64,000 nt of DNA from Populus alba. Lineage: Eukaryota; Streptophyta; Magnoliopsida; Malpighiales; Salicaceae. The notes under the pieces are model-generated. The model saw only the letters and a program-made list of their open reading frames with translations. It ran no database searches and had not been told where the DNA came from. The position numbers and the translations under genes were made by a program. The stretch spans positions 3,286,001 to 3,350,000 of the forward strand of contig NC_133298.1 in NCBI RefSeq assembly GCF_005239225.2, read 5' to 3'. Of this stretch, positions 11,200-23,043 are shown in pieces; the stretch's first letter is position 1; every line of letters starts with the position of its first letter.

Positions 11200-12237
11200 G
11201 GCTCCGTTTGTTTGCAGGAAAGTGAATTCCTTTTGGAAAGTGAATTCCGGGAAAGTATTTTCCGATGTTTGGTAGTGTTATGGAAAATGAACTGGAAAAC
11301 ACTTTCCAGTGTTTGGTTATGTCATGGAAAATGAGCTGGAAAATAACTTATTAATATTTTATTTTTCTCAAGTTTATTAAAATAATGAGGAACAAATTTT
11401 ACAAATTAAAAAGTTATATGAGAATGAAATTGAAAAAAAATATATAATTTCATAAATTATCTCAAATAAAACAAATAATAATCAAAATAATAGGGATCAA
11501 ATCTAAAAAATTAAAAAAAATAATAAAAAATAAAGAAATTAAAATAATAATAATCAACATTTCATAAATTATTTCAAATAAAATAAGTAACAATAAAAAA
11601 AATGAGGATCAAATTTGATAATAAAAAATTTCAATAAAAAAATGATAAGGAAAAAGCAAATAGCAATTATAAAAATAAGGACCAAAGTTAATATAAAAAT
11701 AAAATTTTAAGAGATGAAATTGAAAAAATAAATATTCAAAACAAAATATATGTAGCAATCAAAAGTTTGAGGATCAAATTTGATATAATCAGCAAATAAT
11801 GATATTTTTAAATTTTCACAACTTCCGGAAAGTGTTTTCCCCTCAAATTTTTCAGGAAAACACTTTCCAGAAAACCAAGCCAAATTTTCCTTTTACTGGA
11901 AAGTGTTTTCCATTGACCAACTTTCCTACTGGCAAACAAACACAAGAAAGTTTGGAAAGTGATTTCCCGGAAACCACTTTCTGGAAAACAAACACAAGAA
12001 AGTTTGGAAAGTGATTTCCCGGAAACCACTTTCCTGAAAACCAAGTCAAATTTTTTTTGACTAAAATTGACTGGAAAGTGTTTTCCGTTGACCGGAAAGT
12101 ATTTTCCGTTGACTAGAAAGTGTTTTCCGTTGACCGGAAAGTGTTTTCCGCTGACCAACTTTCCTAATGACAAACAAACACAGGAAAGTTTGGAAAATGA
12201 TTTCCCGGAAACTACTTTCCGGGAAACAAACAAGGCC
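11200..12237. mobile_element. Non-autonomous DNA element rich in GGAAA...TTTCC palindromes
   Basis: About 1.04 kb. The ends are inverted: GGCTCCGTTTGTTTGCAGG on the left and, on the minus strand from the right, GGCCTTGTTTGTTTC. The 150 bases at each end are dense in GGAAAGTGTTTTCC-type palindromes; 12073-12154 holds about four units of a 21-bp tandem repeat with one palindrome each, and 11934-12050 holds two units of an about 60-bp repeat. The middle (11345-11810) is A-rich and non-coding. No transposase. Target duplication is unclear. Confidence 0.6.
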
Positions 12238-13560
12238 AGTAGATAGTAGCTTAGTAGGGCAAGTCATTCCTTCGAGTTCCACCCTAGTTTTCTTTTTGAC
12301 TCATGTAGTGGATGGAAAATGTGTGTTCTAAGACTGTCTAGTTGATCATCAAAGGGTGGTGATTTTTACTACTGTGTGGTTTTTGGGAGGCTAGACACAG
12401 GTGGTCTGCTAATTCTTGAGCACTTGTCTGTTCAATATGCCTCTTTGGGTTTGGATTATCAAAATCTGATCATCCCTTGTACTCTCTTTTGTTTTTATGC
12501 CTAGTAAATGATTTTATTATTTTCTTTGCATGTCACCTACTTCTTGGGGAGTCAAATCCCTTGTTGTGGACAGTATGAAAATATGCATGTTACTTTTTTT
12601 CTAGCAAGTGAAGGAAACATAAACAGGGATGCTAATTCTATTGCGTTTCGCCTCTTAGGCTTCTATGTTTGCCACTATCTCTATTTCTCTGCAACATCTT
12701 TGAACTCCCTTTTCTAGCTCGTGCTTCACAAACTCGTGCAAAATCGTTCCTTTTCTCAGTCTGTCATTGATAGAGTAAAAGGATTTGTTAGAACACTCGT
12801 TCTCTAGATATCTTGGTGATTCATCCTAAGGTGTAAGAGATTTAAATGTCTTCTATCTCCCAAATATAAAATAAGGATGATAAAACCACAACAATTGATT
12901 TATGATTCTCAAATACTATTATTCAATGGTATGACAATGTATTAGTAGTTTCTCATTCAATCTTGTTTCTTACTGCTGCTCTTTGTTTCTTGTTACTTGC
13001 ACGGCTGATGTGTTTATATATATATATTATCTTTTATATTTATTTTTAATGAATTTTATGAAACTTGACTTCTTGATCTTTTGATTTCAAATCTCTTAAA
13101 CACATTCTTTCAGGTACCCTCCTAACGCCATAATTTAGTGTTTGCATGATTTTAATGTATTTTCTGCCTGTTGTTTTGATTTCCCATTCTGAAGGTGTTT
13201 TTGAACACATGAATCATCAAAAACTGCTAGAGATAAAGGTGCCCATTCTGAATGATGTGTTAGATAATTGTCACCCACAATTGTACTTTTGTCAATTTCA
13301 TTCCATTTCAGAAAATTAGAATAAATTTCATCTTGTTATCTCACATCATTCCAGATTTCTCATTCAAATTCCAACCAAGAAGCTCCAGATTTATTTTGTT
13401 CGTTTCGTTCTGGATAAAACTTTAACAAAACTTATTTGTTACAGGATTCAACAAAAATAAAATATATTAATATTATCTTTTAATAATAATATTTAAAAGA
13501 ATTATTACTATTTTCATTAATAAGTGTTGTTGTAAGGTGCCCGAGTAATCGCTTAAGAGC
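12238..13560. other. Intergenic, no gene seen
   Basis: Apart from a block at about 13125-13215 that recurs at 16050-16145, I see no coding signal, no long ORF and no RNA gene here. Confidence 0.5.
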
Positions 13561-13599
13561 TGGAAACGAGGCGAGTCCAAGACACCTTTAAAGAGTGTA

Positions 13600-13745
13600 C
13601 GTGTGTTCTGAAAAAATTTATTTATTTTTATTTAAAATAATTTTTTTTATATTTTTAAATTGTTTTGATGTATTAATATTAAAAATAAATTTTAAAAAAA
13701 TATTTTAAACTGTCATTATTATTACAATTTAAAATAAACCCTAAC
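13600..13745. mobile_element. AT-rich fold-back repeat
   Basis: Shares the core ATATTAATATTAAAAATAA followed by TTTTAAAAAA with the family described at 40700-40895. Confidence 0.5.
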
Positions 13746-14079
13746 CTAATATGGTAGAGTTTGAAAAGGCGTTACCTAGACAGCGGAGGCAGTGTTGGAG
13801 ATGGAAGAGGCACTAATGAAAAAGGCGTCCCCTAATGAAATATATTTATTTTTGTTGAAAAAAAAAATTTATGTTTTGTCTTGTTTTTTATTTTTGGATC
13901 TTATATATATAAAAAAATTAAAGGTATTTTTATAAATAAAAAAAAAACATAAATTAGGGTAAATAAAAAAACACCCAATGTGTGAAAGTAAAAAAAAAAA
14001 TCAAGAGTGAAGATCGAAAAATAACATGAATATTTCCTTTTTTTTTTCTTTTGTAATCTTATCTTTTTGTATCCTAGGC

Positions 14080-15120
14080 GTGTGGAATTCACTTTCCTGC
14101 TTTTTCTATGTTTGGTGACAACAAGGAAAAATAGTCAAAGGAAAATGAATTCCAGTCAACCTAAAAATAATAACGTTGCTAAATGAAAGTGTTTTCCTTC
14201 TATAAAGAAAGGAAAACACTTTTCTTTTTTCTACACACCCTCAGTTATTCAACGAGAATACAACTGGGCTAATGAATTATTATTCACTTGTTACAGTAGC
14301 AAGTGAATTATAATTCACTGCTATTGTAGCAGTGAATTAAAATGTAAAGGGGAGATTACATGTGGTCTGCTGCTCTTGAAGATGAGGAAGAAGTCGGTTC
14401 TCTCGGGTGGTTCTTCTTTTTATTGTCACTGTTCGTCCTCCATTTTTTGTGGTTCTTGGCATGTTTCCCCTACCCTTCTTCCTCTGTTTTGCTGGTTCAA
14501 GTGCTGTGGCGAAGACGATGATTGGCAGGCTTTATGTTTCTACTTTTCCTCTACTCTTCTGGTTCTGTTTCGTTTGCTTCTCTGTTATTCTGGGTTTTTT
14601 CTCTGATTTTCGGCTCCCTTTAATTCCTCTCCTCTCTGTTCGTCAACTGTTGTTCTTCCTCCTCTTGCGTCTTCTGCCTCTGTTTCGTTCTGGTCTTCGG
14701 TCACTCGTTCCTGGTTTTTGGTTGCTGGCCTCTTCCCCGAGTTTTTCTTCTGTTTATGATGGGTTTTTTTTTTTTTGGTGTGCTTGCGTCCCCCCTTTTA
14801 TAGAGAAGCTTCCCCTCAACCAGTCCTCCATTTTCAAGACTGTTATGGAATCCACAAACGAGATCGTGGGCAAGAGATATGGTCCATGACCAGATTTGTT
14901 GCAGCAAATTTCCCTGTTGAACAGGCTTCATTCGCGCAAGCGTAGGAGACGATGAACAATGCTTCCAAAACGGCGCCGTTGTGTCCTTGGGCATGGCTGT
15001 TTTTCAATTTAGTCCCTAGACAGTGTAAACTTAACAATTGGGACCCTAATCAGAAATAATTGATTTCTAATTGGGACCCCTTTTCATCATTTTTTTTTAA
15101 ATAATAAAAATAAAAAAGGT
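14080..15120. other. Mosaic of transposon pieces with a GC-richer segment
   Basis: 14080-14230 is a short element with GGAAAACACTTTTC-type palindromes related to that at 11200. About 14340-15010 is clearly richer in C and G than its surroundings and holds open frames on both strands (14407-14889 +, 14701-14994 -), but neither looks like a known protein: the plus frame is a low-complexity hydrophobic F/L/S sequence. 15010-15120 has the 'no-intron, low-complexity' look of retroelement leader DNA. I cannot name the segment. Confidence 0.3.
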
Positions 15121-15149
15121 CAAAATTTGGCTTATGATAATTGTAAGTG

Positions 15150-15382
15150 ATTAAATATTTTATATATATTAGATAAACTTGAAAAAAAAATTAATTCAAT
15201 AATAAATTATTTCCAGTTCATTTTTCATAACACAACCAAACACTGGAAAATGTTTTCCAGTTTATTTTTCATAACACTACCAAACATCGGAAAATACTTT
15301 CTCGAAATTCACTTTTCAGGAATTCACTTTTCCCGGTATTCATTTTCCAAAAAAAACCACTTTCCTGCAAACAAACAGAGCC
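15150..15382 (-). mobile_element. Inverted partial copy of the element end at 11200
   Basis: Read on the minus strand this starts GGCTCTGTTTGTTTGCAGG and stays similar to 11200-11400 for about 200 bases, including the TTTTCTCAAGTTTAT-like stretch. Either it is the end of a second copy, or 11200-15382 is one nested element with about 200-bp terminal inverted repeats. Confidence 0.55.
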
Positions 15383-15729
15383 AAAGAATTTAATTCATTC
15401 TCTCTCTCTTCTGTTATAATGGCAAAATTTCTAGTCGATTATTATATCATATAGTTGGAGCTTTGTACATGACAAATCATAGATTATTATATCATAGATT
15501 AAGTTTGCTTGTATATAATAATATATATTATATTTCAAGTATACCGCATGTGCAGTTTGATTTTATATATATATAAAAGAAAGAGAGTGTTGGTAAGGTG
15601 TATTTGAATTGAAATGAATTAAAAATTAGGTTTTATTTTATTAAAAGATTTGACATTGCAAAATGGAATTGGTGGAAACACAGAGATGAAAGACATCACG
15701 TAAATAAGGAATGCACATTACACGGGCCT

Positions 15730-16295
15730 TCTTCTCCCTCCAGGTCATGAATGGGAAGGCCGAAATTGTCATTTTACATAAACCTCTCTATTACACTCTA
15801 GGACGGACCTCCAAGCAAAAACCTTGGAACGAAAATGAAAACAAAATATTTTTCATTAATTAATTTTTTAATAACAAACAAATATAGAACTTTAAAAATT
15901 CACTTTTTATAAAATAAATGGGGCTTTAATTTCAGTGTATCTTTTTAAAATGCATTTTAATTAAAAAAAATTTAAAATAATATATATTTTTTTATGGATT
16001 TTCTGCCAAATGTCTTGCATGATTTTTTATGTAGTTTCAGCGTATCTTTTTAAAATGCTATAATTTAGTGTTTGCTTTGCATGATTTTAATGTATTTTCT
16101 GCCAAATGTTTTGTTTCCCATTTTGAAGGTGTTTTTTGAACATATGAATCAAGAAGCAGCTGGTGGAGATAAAGGCCCTCCAGGTCAAGAATGGGAAGGC
16201 CGAAATTGTCATTTTATATCAACCTCTCTATTACACTCTAGGACGAACCTCCAAGCAAAAACCTTGGAACGAAATAGAAAACAAAAGAAGGAAAA
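15730..16295. repeat. Locally duplicated blocks
   Basis: Bases 15735-15840 recur at 16175-16285 with few differences. Bases 16050-16145 recur at about 13125-13215. Together they suggest shuffling of pieces around the end of the minus-strand gene at 16363. No function is apparent. Confidence 0.65.
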
Positions 16296-16362
16296 ATCAC
16301 AGCGCATACAAATGTCCACATTATTAATTAGCTTTTCTCCGAAAGCTTAACTAGGATGAAAC

Positions 16363-17229
16363 TCATGGCTCGCGTCGTATAAAACTGAGACACAACAAAC
16401 AAAAAGCAAAGGCTATAGGATAAATACAAAATTGAGCGGGATTGTTTTGGTCTCGAGACAAATAATGGTAGGCAATTATTGCAAAAACACATTGAGAGAC
16501 GGAGAAAAGCAATTCCACAACTTGAACAAGATTTCCAAAAGGCTTGTTAGATGGAGCTGGATGATAAAACCGAGGTATCCAGCCCTTCCACTGCAAACTA
16601 ACCCCTTCCTTTCCAACGGTGTGAGCAAGCTGAATCAAGGAGATGGCCATGACAGTGATTGACAGTATCATACCACTTAGCGCATACCGGGGTTGACGCT
16701 GCTGAGAAGACAAGTAATCAAGAACCGCAGTTGCAATCTCAAACAGAAGGTTCATAGTATAGAAGATTCTTCTCAATAGATCCTGCTCCGGGAGGGTATT
16801 ATTTGATTACTAAAAATCAAGATTTGTATTTGCTTTAATTGTAATATACATAGCTATATGAAGCAATATTGAGATGGTAGATTTTGACCTTTAGATTGAA
16901 TCCATCTGCCGGCCCGTTCTGTGTTCGTTGATTGTTATTTAAATCCTCTTCAACATTTATTGCTGAGAAGGATCTCTGTCTCCAGTGGATCAAGGACGCA
17001 GGGGATTGAACTGCCTCTGAATTGCTTGCCTGGTGAATGCATCAATACGTTAATTGGGAATGCCAAATTTAATGTTAAAAAACAATTTCGAGATGGTAGT
17101 TTTAACCTGTTGATCAAATCCATCTGCCCGGTCAGGTTCTCGTTGATTGTTATTTATATCTTTCTTGATGTGGCTCCCACTCTTGAGCACAAGGGACAAA
17201 AAGGATTCAACTGCCTCCAATTTGCTTAC
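16363..17229 (-). CDS. Unrecognised membrane protein, 3' exons
   Basis: Three minus-strand exons join in phase 0: 17229-17107 (41 codons), 17029-16889 (47 codons) and 16782-16363 (terminal, about 139 codons with stop). The first two are tandem duplicates of each other (shared xEAVxS...DxNNNQR...ADGF). The last encodes four hydrophobic helices separated by a conserved-looking loop (QWKGWIPRFYHP) and ends FIRREP. I do not recognise the family. The donors of the two duplicated exons are weak (GTTAAA, GTCAAA), so the structure is tentative. IQM-like exons lie 0.7 kb upstream on the same strand and could belong to the same gene, but standard IQM proteins have no membrane helices. Translation start and upstream exons are not identified. 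Confidence 0.4.
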
Positions 17230-17239
17230 CTGGTGAATG

Positions 17240-17800
17240 CACCAGCATGTTGATTGGGCATGCCAACGTTAATGTTAAAAGAAAAGGCCCCAGCAACGGT
17301 ATAGAGATCCAATACAAATTGAATCATTATCAAGGTCTGCTAAATCTCGAAACTAAATCATAAATTCATGTGCACTTGACATCTTCGAGAAACCTAGTTT
17401 TAGGTTTGGATTATCTAGACCAGGGTTGTTGTTTCGAGCTCTTATTCATTAGAGTTTTGTATCCTAAAAAAGGCTTTGAATCCTTTTAGAAAAGCTAATT
17501 TGGACAAGAACAAGGGTTTTTTCTCTCTTTTTTTCAGGTGTGCTAAGATCTCTCTAATGGAAGAATATGTTGAAATGCCAAAATTGTTTACACATTCAAA
17601 AAAATATACACACAAGTCATAGAATATGGACTCCAATATAGCCTTTGTTTCTATTCAAAATGGACGTTATATATAGGATATTAAGACTTTAAACTTATAT
17701 GAAAAAAGCACTAAATCCGAGGGATCATTTCGAGATTTGAGAGGCTCCCCCTGGCACCTCCTAGTTGTAAGGAAAAAAAACAAATCCAAACCTAAGATCT
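17240..17800. other. Between minus-strand exon clusters, no gene seen
   Basis: The interval carries no convincing exon. It ends at the point (about 17804) where homology with copy A resumes. Confidence 0.4.
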
Positions 17801-17803
17801 GAC

Positions 17804-18506
17804 GTGCCTTTGTCCATTTCATCCCAGTATGCTCTTTTCATGCAAACATATAGGAACGCTACATGCTGAAAATAACAGGGTATTTGCAGGCAAGGGGATG
17901 GAGTATATATAATTCTTCAGGAGAGGGTAAATAAGACATACTAGTTCAAGATATGTATTGCGTTCCTGACGCAGCTTTTCCCTTGAGCATTCCGGATGAT
18001 TTACTGTTTTTCCATCGCCAACGTCCAACCTCCAATTCCAAAGGGAAATTTGAAGTGTAGAAGAAGAACGAGAAACGAAGGCATTTATCCACAGGTTTAA
18101 TAAACAAGGATTATAGAATTCATTAGCACTTGTTACCAGTAGAAGAAAGGTTGGCCACCACTGCTGGTCATCCACATCTGAAAGTAAAAGTTTAAATTGC
18201 GTCCAACCCGATGGCGTGGATCAATCTGTAAAATAACATTGTTTTATAAATGGTCTTAACCAAAAACTCTATGATTTTACTTATAAATTTAAATTTCATG
18301 AGGTTGAAAGAAGAAGCTTTTCGTGCTTCCTATAAGTTGATTTAGACAGATCAATTTAATTTACTCGTGAAAACTCAAGGAAAACAGTTAACTTTAGTAG
18401 AATAATTAAGGTTTTCCACAAGAATGTATGAACTCACAACTTCCAGACACTGTTGCAAGGCTCCTTTCCAGGTCTTCCAAGCCTTCGTAAGCTCAGATAT
18501 CGAATG
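17804..18506 (-). pseudogene. IQM-like calmodulin-binding protein, exon cluster (copy B)
   Basis: Same three exons as copy A with the same sizes and phases: 18506-18438 (69 nt), 18225-18137 (89 nt) and 18029-17942 (88 nt). They read ...ALQQCLEV | IDPRHR...QPFFY(W) | LDVGDGK...; the tryptophan codon is split by the intron. In copy A the first exon reads PRWLEV where this copy has QQCLEV, and the copy A form is closer to the family consensus, so this copy has drifted. Known IQM proteins are stress- and hormone-related calmodulin binders with an N-terminal IQ motif; no IQ motif or start exon is visible here. It may be a remnant or the middle of a longer gene including 16363-17229. Confidence 0.55.
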
Positions 18507-18579
18507 CTGCAAAGCCAACACAAGAACAATAAATGAAAGTAAATAAAAATCTCCTAGCAAAAGCACCTTTTCACAATGC

Positions 18580-18780
18580 TAGAGTAAAGCGTGGTGCGAC
18601 GAGGAGGGTGATGGGGCAGGAGTTATATATATATATATATATATATCGCAGCAGAGGCTGTCACGTGCAGCCTCGGTTGGGCTGCCATCCAGCCAAATTT
18701 CCTAGCCTTGTCATCCTAGTCTCCGGTGCAAGCCGACGTGACCACTATATTCATCGCTTGTCATCACTTATCTTTAACAT
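18580..18780. other. Insertion specific to copy B
   Basis: A relatively GC-rich 200-base segment with a short AT microsatellite (18625-18647), absent from the matching place in copy A (about 3930). No gene or clear element ends. Confidence 0.4.
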
Positions 18781-18784
18781 ATTT

Positions 18785-20616
18785 TAAAAAAATATTCAAT
18801 TTTTATCTTATTTTTTTTGTTTTGAATTAATTTTTTTTTATATTATGTTAATATATTAATATCAAACATAAATTTAAAAAATTAAAAAAATATATTTTTA
18901 ATATATTTCTAAACAAAAAATATTTTAAAATATAATCATTAAAGACAATTTGCTTCCTTGCAACAACAAGCAACTTACTTTCTTTTAAATTCTAAAACAT
19001 CTATAAATAATAAGAATGATGAAGTGTAAAGATAAGACTCTTTTAAACAACAAATACATTACTAAAAAAAAAAAAAAAAATCTAATATCATTAGTGAAGT
19101 TATGTATTCCAAAAATATATTTTACTATAATTACTATATTCTGCCTCCATCATTTAATTTTTTTAACTTGGTTCATGGGGTAATATAGTCTTTTTATTAA
19201 GATATAAATATTTTTTGAAAATTATATAAGGTCATATTGATAATTGTGTTTTTTAATACACGGTAAAAATACTTATTTAACCCCTAAATAAAATAATTAA
19301 ATGCCTCCTACTCAAGAACTTTTTTGTATTTTCATTTTTTATAGAAATAATGTAATTACTGTAATATCTTTAAAAGACAACCAATTAAACTCTCACCCAA
19401 TTTTTTTTTCATTTTACTTTGTTTTTATTATAAATTTCAAGGGTACTAAAAAGTATTGTTGTAAATTACATTTATTAAATATAATTTTAAAAGGAAAACT
19501 TGTCAGTGCCACACAATTCTGGCCACATGTAAGAGGTTTTATTGCCACCTAACACCGCATTCTGAGAAGGCATTTGAAAGGTTTCAGTGTCCCCAACCTA
19601 GTGAGGCAACCTGTGTCACATTATTCACGGTGGTTTAGCGTTAACAATCATTTCTTTTTTCCCTTTCTTTTTTTTTCCTGCCTAGATTTTCGTGTTGACC
19701 CCTTAAAAATTCAAGAATAGCCCTTTAATTTGTTGGTTCTTCATAGTTGATCCCTTTTTTTTTATTACTATTTTTTTTAATCTTGAATGATCTATAAATT
19801 GGTGAGCCTCTTCAATTTCACCTCTTAATTTTTCTTATCTTTTAAATTTAGTTCTCATTCTTTTTATTGTTATTTTTTTTGTTTTGATTCATTTTTTAAA
19901 TTGACTTTGTTTTGCAATTTCACCCTTCTTTGCTTTTTTCTCTTATCAAATTTAATCCATGTTCTTTTGATTGCTAATTTTTCTGCATTGAAAAGTTTTT
20001 ATTTGGGATCATTTTTTAAATTGGTTTTGTTTTATGATTTCACCCTACTTTGTTTTTTTTTTTTTTCCATTAAATTTAATCCATATTCTTTTGATTGTTG
20101 ATTTTTTTGCTTTGACAAGTTTTTAAAATTTTTATTTTTAAATTGGCTTACAATAAATTTCTTGATTGTACTCGAACCTAAGGTTTCATGGGTTGTGAGT
20201 TTTTAAGATTTGACGACTAGGTTTAGAATGTTTGCTTGAGTTCCCTTGGTTTTTACATATGTTGTTTTTCATTTTCAACTCCTATGATTTTTTTAGTATT
20301 TAAAATCTAGTTCTTATTACTTTAATTTCTATTTATTTTATTTGAGATCTTGTTTTTTCATTAAATTGTATCCTCCTTAAGTTTTTTTCTATCAAATTTT
20401 ATCTTTATTTTTTTGTAGTTTTTTTATTATTAGTTTTTTTTATTGATCTCATTCTTTAAAATTAAACTAGTTGAGAACTAGAGTACTTCTTGATTGAAGC
20501 TGGGTAAAACAATTCATGGGATATGACTTTTAGAGATTAGATGAGGTTTAGAAGATTTGTTGGGTTTGCTTGGTTTTTTTTCCTTTTTATAAATTGATTT
20601 TTTCTTATTTTTTATC

Positions 20617-20661
<45 letters not shown>

Positions 20662-21380
20662 TTTTGTTATGTTATTTTTTGTTAGTTTAATCTATTGGGT
20701 TAACCCTCTATATTTTTTTTTATTTCACCTGCTACTATTTTTTAATCTATAAATAATCTAATATATTTCAAATGATTTTAAATTTCACCCCTTATAATTT
20801 CTTAATCTTTAAAGTTTGGTCTTAATTCTTTTAATTACAATTTATTTTGTTTGGGATCATTTTTTTTTCAAGTTTCATCTTCTTGTTTTTTTCATGTCTA
20901 TTTTTATTCTTATTTATTTTAGTTATTATTTTTTATTAATATTTTTTTATTTCACCCTTCAAAATTAAATTTGTTGAAAGTTAAGTTTTTTTATTGAACC
21001 TAAGTTCAGGATTTCTTAAGTGGCTGGTCTTAAAGATTAAACCAAGTTTAGGAGGTTTGTTTGAGTTTGTCTGATTTTTATTCTCATTTTTAAGCTTATG
21101 TTTTTTTTATTATTATCTTTTTGTTCTTTTGTTTTTGTTTTCTTATTTTTTGGGTTTGCCTCCAATGAGTTTTTTTTTTTTACCCTCTATGATTTTTTTA
21201 ATTTATAAATAATATATGAAATTAAAAATATTTTACATTTTAATTTTTAATCTTTCAAATTTAATCTCCTTTTTTACGTTGTTATTTAATTACAATTATA
21301 GGCTCAATAACGACTCTTCTCATTCATTTTTTAAATATACATAACTTATCCAAAAAAAGAGAAGAAAAAAAAACCTGAGT
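18785..21380. repeat. AT-rich repeat region, no gene
   Basis: Begins with an AT-rich fold-back repeat (18785-18960). 19505-19760 is the copy B version of 4496-4760. From 19680 on it is T-rich DNA with loose tandem units of about 115 bases (for example 19870-19990 and 19990-20110, each with TTTAATCCAT and TTTTGATTG). This rhythm is typical of decayed LTR-retrotransposon non-coding DNA, here in reverse. Confidence 0.5.
20621..20659. repeat. (AT)n microsatellite
   Basis: Uninterrupted AT run of 39 bases in T-rich repeat DNA. Confidence 0.9.
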
Positions 21381-21633
21381 TGATGATGCCGTATTCATTC
21401 TTAGTTGAACAGATGTTGGCTTTCCAGTGGTGAATATTGATTCTCTTCTCTTTAGATCACCAACTTTATATGAGTCAAACTTCGAACTACAAGCACCAAA
21501 ATCTCAAATGAATGGAACTTCCAGATAAAAATTCAAGCTTGAGATTATAGTATTGAAAGAAGGTAAATTAATTTATTTATATCACTTAATTTTAATGCAT
21601 AAATATATTTCTGGTTTTTATGATGCATGTTAC

Positions 21634-22592
21634 CTCCCCAAGAAACATTGATCGCCCCAGATCTGATAAAAAAAATGTGAATTCCAAGAATAACGAAGTC
21701 GTGGATAAATCTGTGAAAAAAAACACTGAGTTAATCAATTAATCTTATTTGATCCAATAATTTAATAAGTACGAGGTTTAATTAACACAAGGATTAAATT
21801 GACGAATTGAGAATAACACGTACAGTGCTGAATATATAAATGTATTGAAACATAGAAGTTTGCATGTTGGCTTACAGTTTCCCAACAATGTAGAAGGGCC
21901 AGTTGATCGCTGGATAGATAACCATACTGGAAGCTCAAGAAAAGTATTTTGTAAGTACAAACAAACTCCATTTTTAAACAGTGGAGAGCAAATCAAGTAC
22001 CTTTTTAAATCTTGTATCTAACCATTCCAAGAGTGACCCGATATGTTTTTCACTCTCGATGTTTACAGTTATTGCAAGTTTACCCATTTTTTGGATATGA
22101 AACAGGGTCGTTTGCCTACAAAAAGTTCACACTTAAAGTGAATAAAAGAACTCGCATCTCACAGAACAATCACATGAAAACATGGATTATATCTGCAAGA
22201 CACAAACCATAGTAACTCAGCCGCAATTATACTGTCTGCTAGGTTTCGTCTGGTCCGAAAACCTCTGTAGTGTTTTTGAATCCTAATTGCGGCAGCTAGG
22301 ATTTTGAATAGTTGTTGAATAGTTGCGACGGCATGATCTCTTTCAGGGCTGTGGCTCCAAGAATAATTCGCTGTTTTAGAGAGTAGTAGTGCCCATTATA
22401 CTTTTTGTTAGACAATTGAATGAATAAAACATAAAATTAAAGATACAGACACTATAAAAATTATGTGGCAAATGTGTGTGTAGCTGATTTTCTTAAGAGT
22501 AAAATACATAAACGAAGAATTTACCGCTAACTTCTGCTTCTTCTTGGGAGCTGCTTGTACCATTGACGATTAAAGTACTGTCTCCAGTTTCT
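21634..22592 (-). pseudogene. IQM-like exon cluster, diverged paralogue (copy C)
   Basis: Minus-strand exons at 21926-21876 (51 nt) and 21710-21634 (77 nt) correspond in order and phase to the first two exons of copies A and B. They read SSDQLALLHCWET | IYPRLRYSWNSHFFYQIW, against ALQHWLEAIDPRHRYGHNL...FYY..W in typical IQM proteins. An upstream exon candidate, 22592-22526, encodes an acidic serine-rich stretch (ETGDST...SSSQEEAEVSG) with good splice sites. The next expected exon (LDVGDGK) is not found downstream. The key DPRHR became YPRLR, and the length of the second exon is reduced, so it is likely a decayed relative. Confidence 0.5.
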
Positions 22593-23043
22593 GCATCATC
22601 AGAAATCAACAATAAATGGATATAAGTTAGATATAACAAGAATTTTCAAAACTATATATATATTATTTGGATAATATATAGCCCGTCGTTGCCAAAAACG
22701 TATTGACGTAGCTACATCCATAGCCAACAGGAAAGCGGAAAACAGCCAAGATATCATCATATTTTTCTTTATTTGAGAATCATCATATTTTTCTTTTTTT
22801 GAGAATCTAAAGAAACTGAATCTTTTTTGAAATGGAAAGGAAAGAACCAGATGCAACGCTCTCGAAAGGCATGTTGGTTCTTGTCTCCTCCAAGTCTCCT
22901 TTTCTCTTCCCTTAGCAACCTAAACTTTTGGAATCTTAAGAGTAATGCCGATCCAGTTTATTATGAAGGCTCAACTTTTACCACCCAAAAATTAAAAAAT
23001 AATAATAATATAGAAGGAAAGAGCTGAGAAAGAACGCGTAACC

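Noticed and set aside
11808..12282. Frames of up to 141 codons within the palindromic element
   Set aside because: They follow the GTTTTCC-type repeats (SGKxFPVN-like peptides); not a protein.
14407..14889. 160-codon hydrophobic frame
   Set aside because: Repetitive F/L/S composition, frames also open on the other strand, no recognised domain, lies in transposon mosaic.
20570..20752. 60-codon frame with YIYIYI
   Set aside because: Translation of an AT microsatellite.
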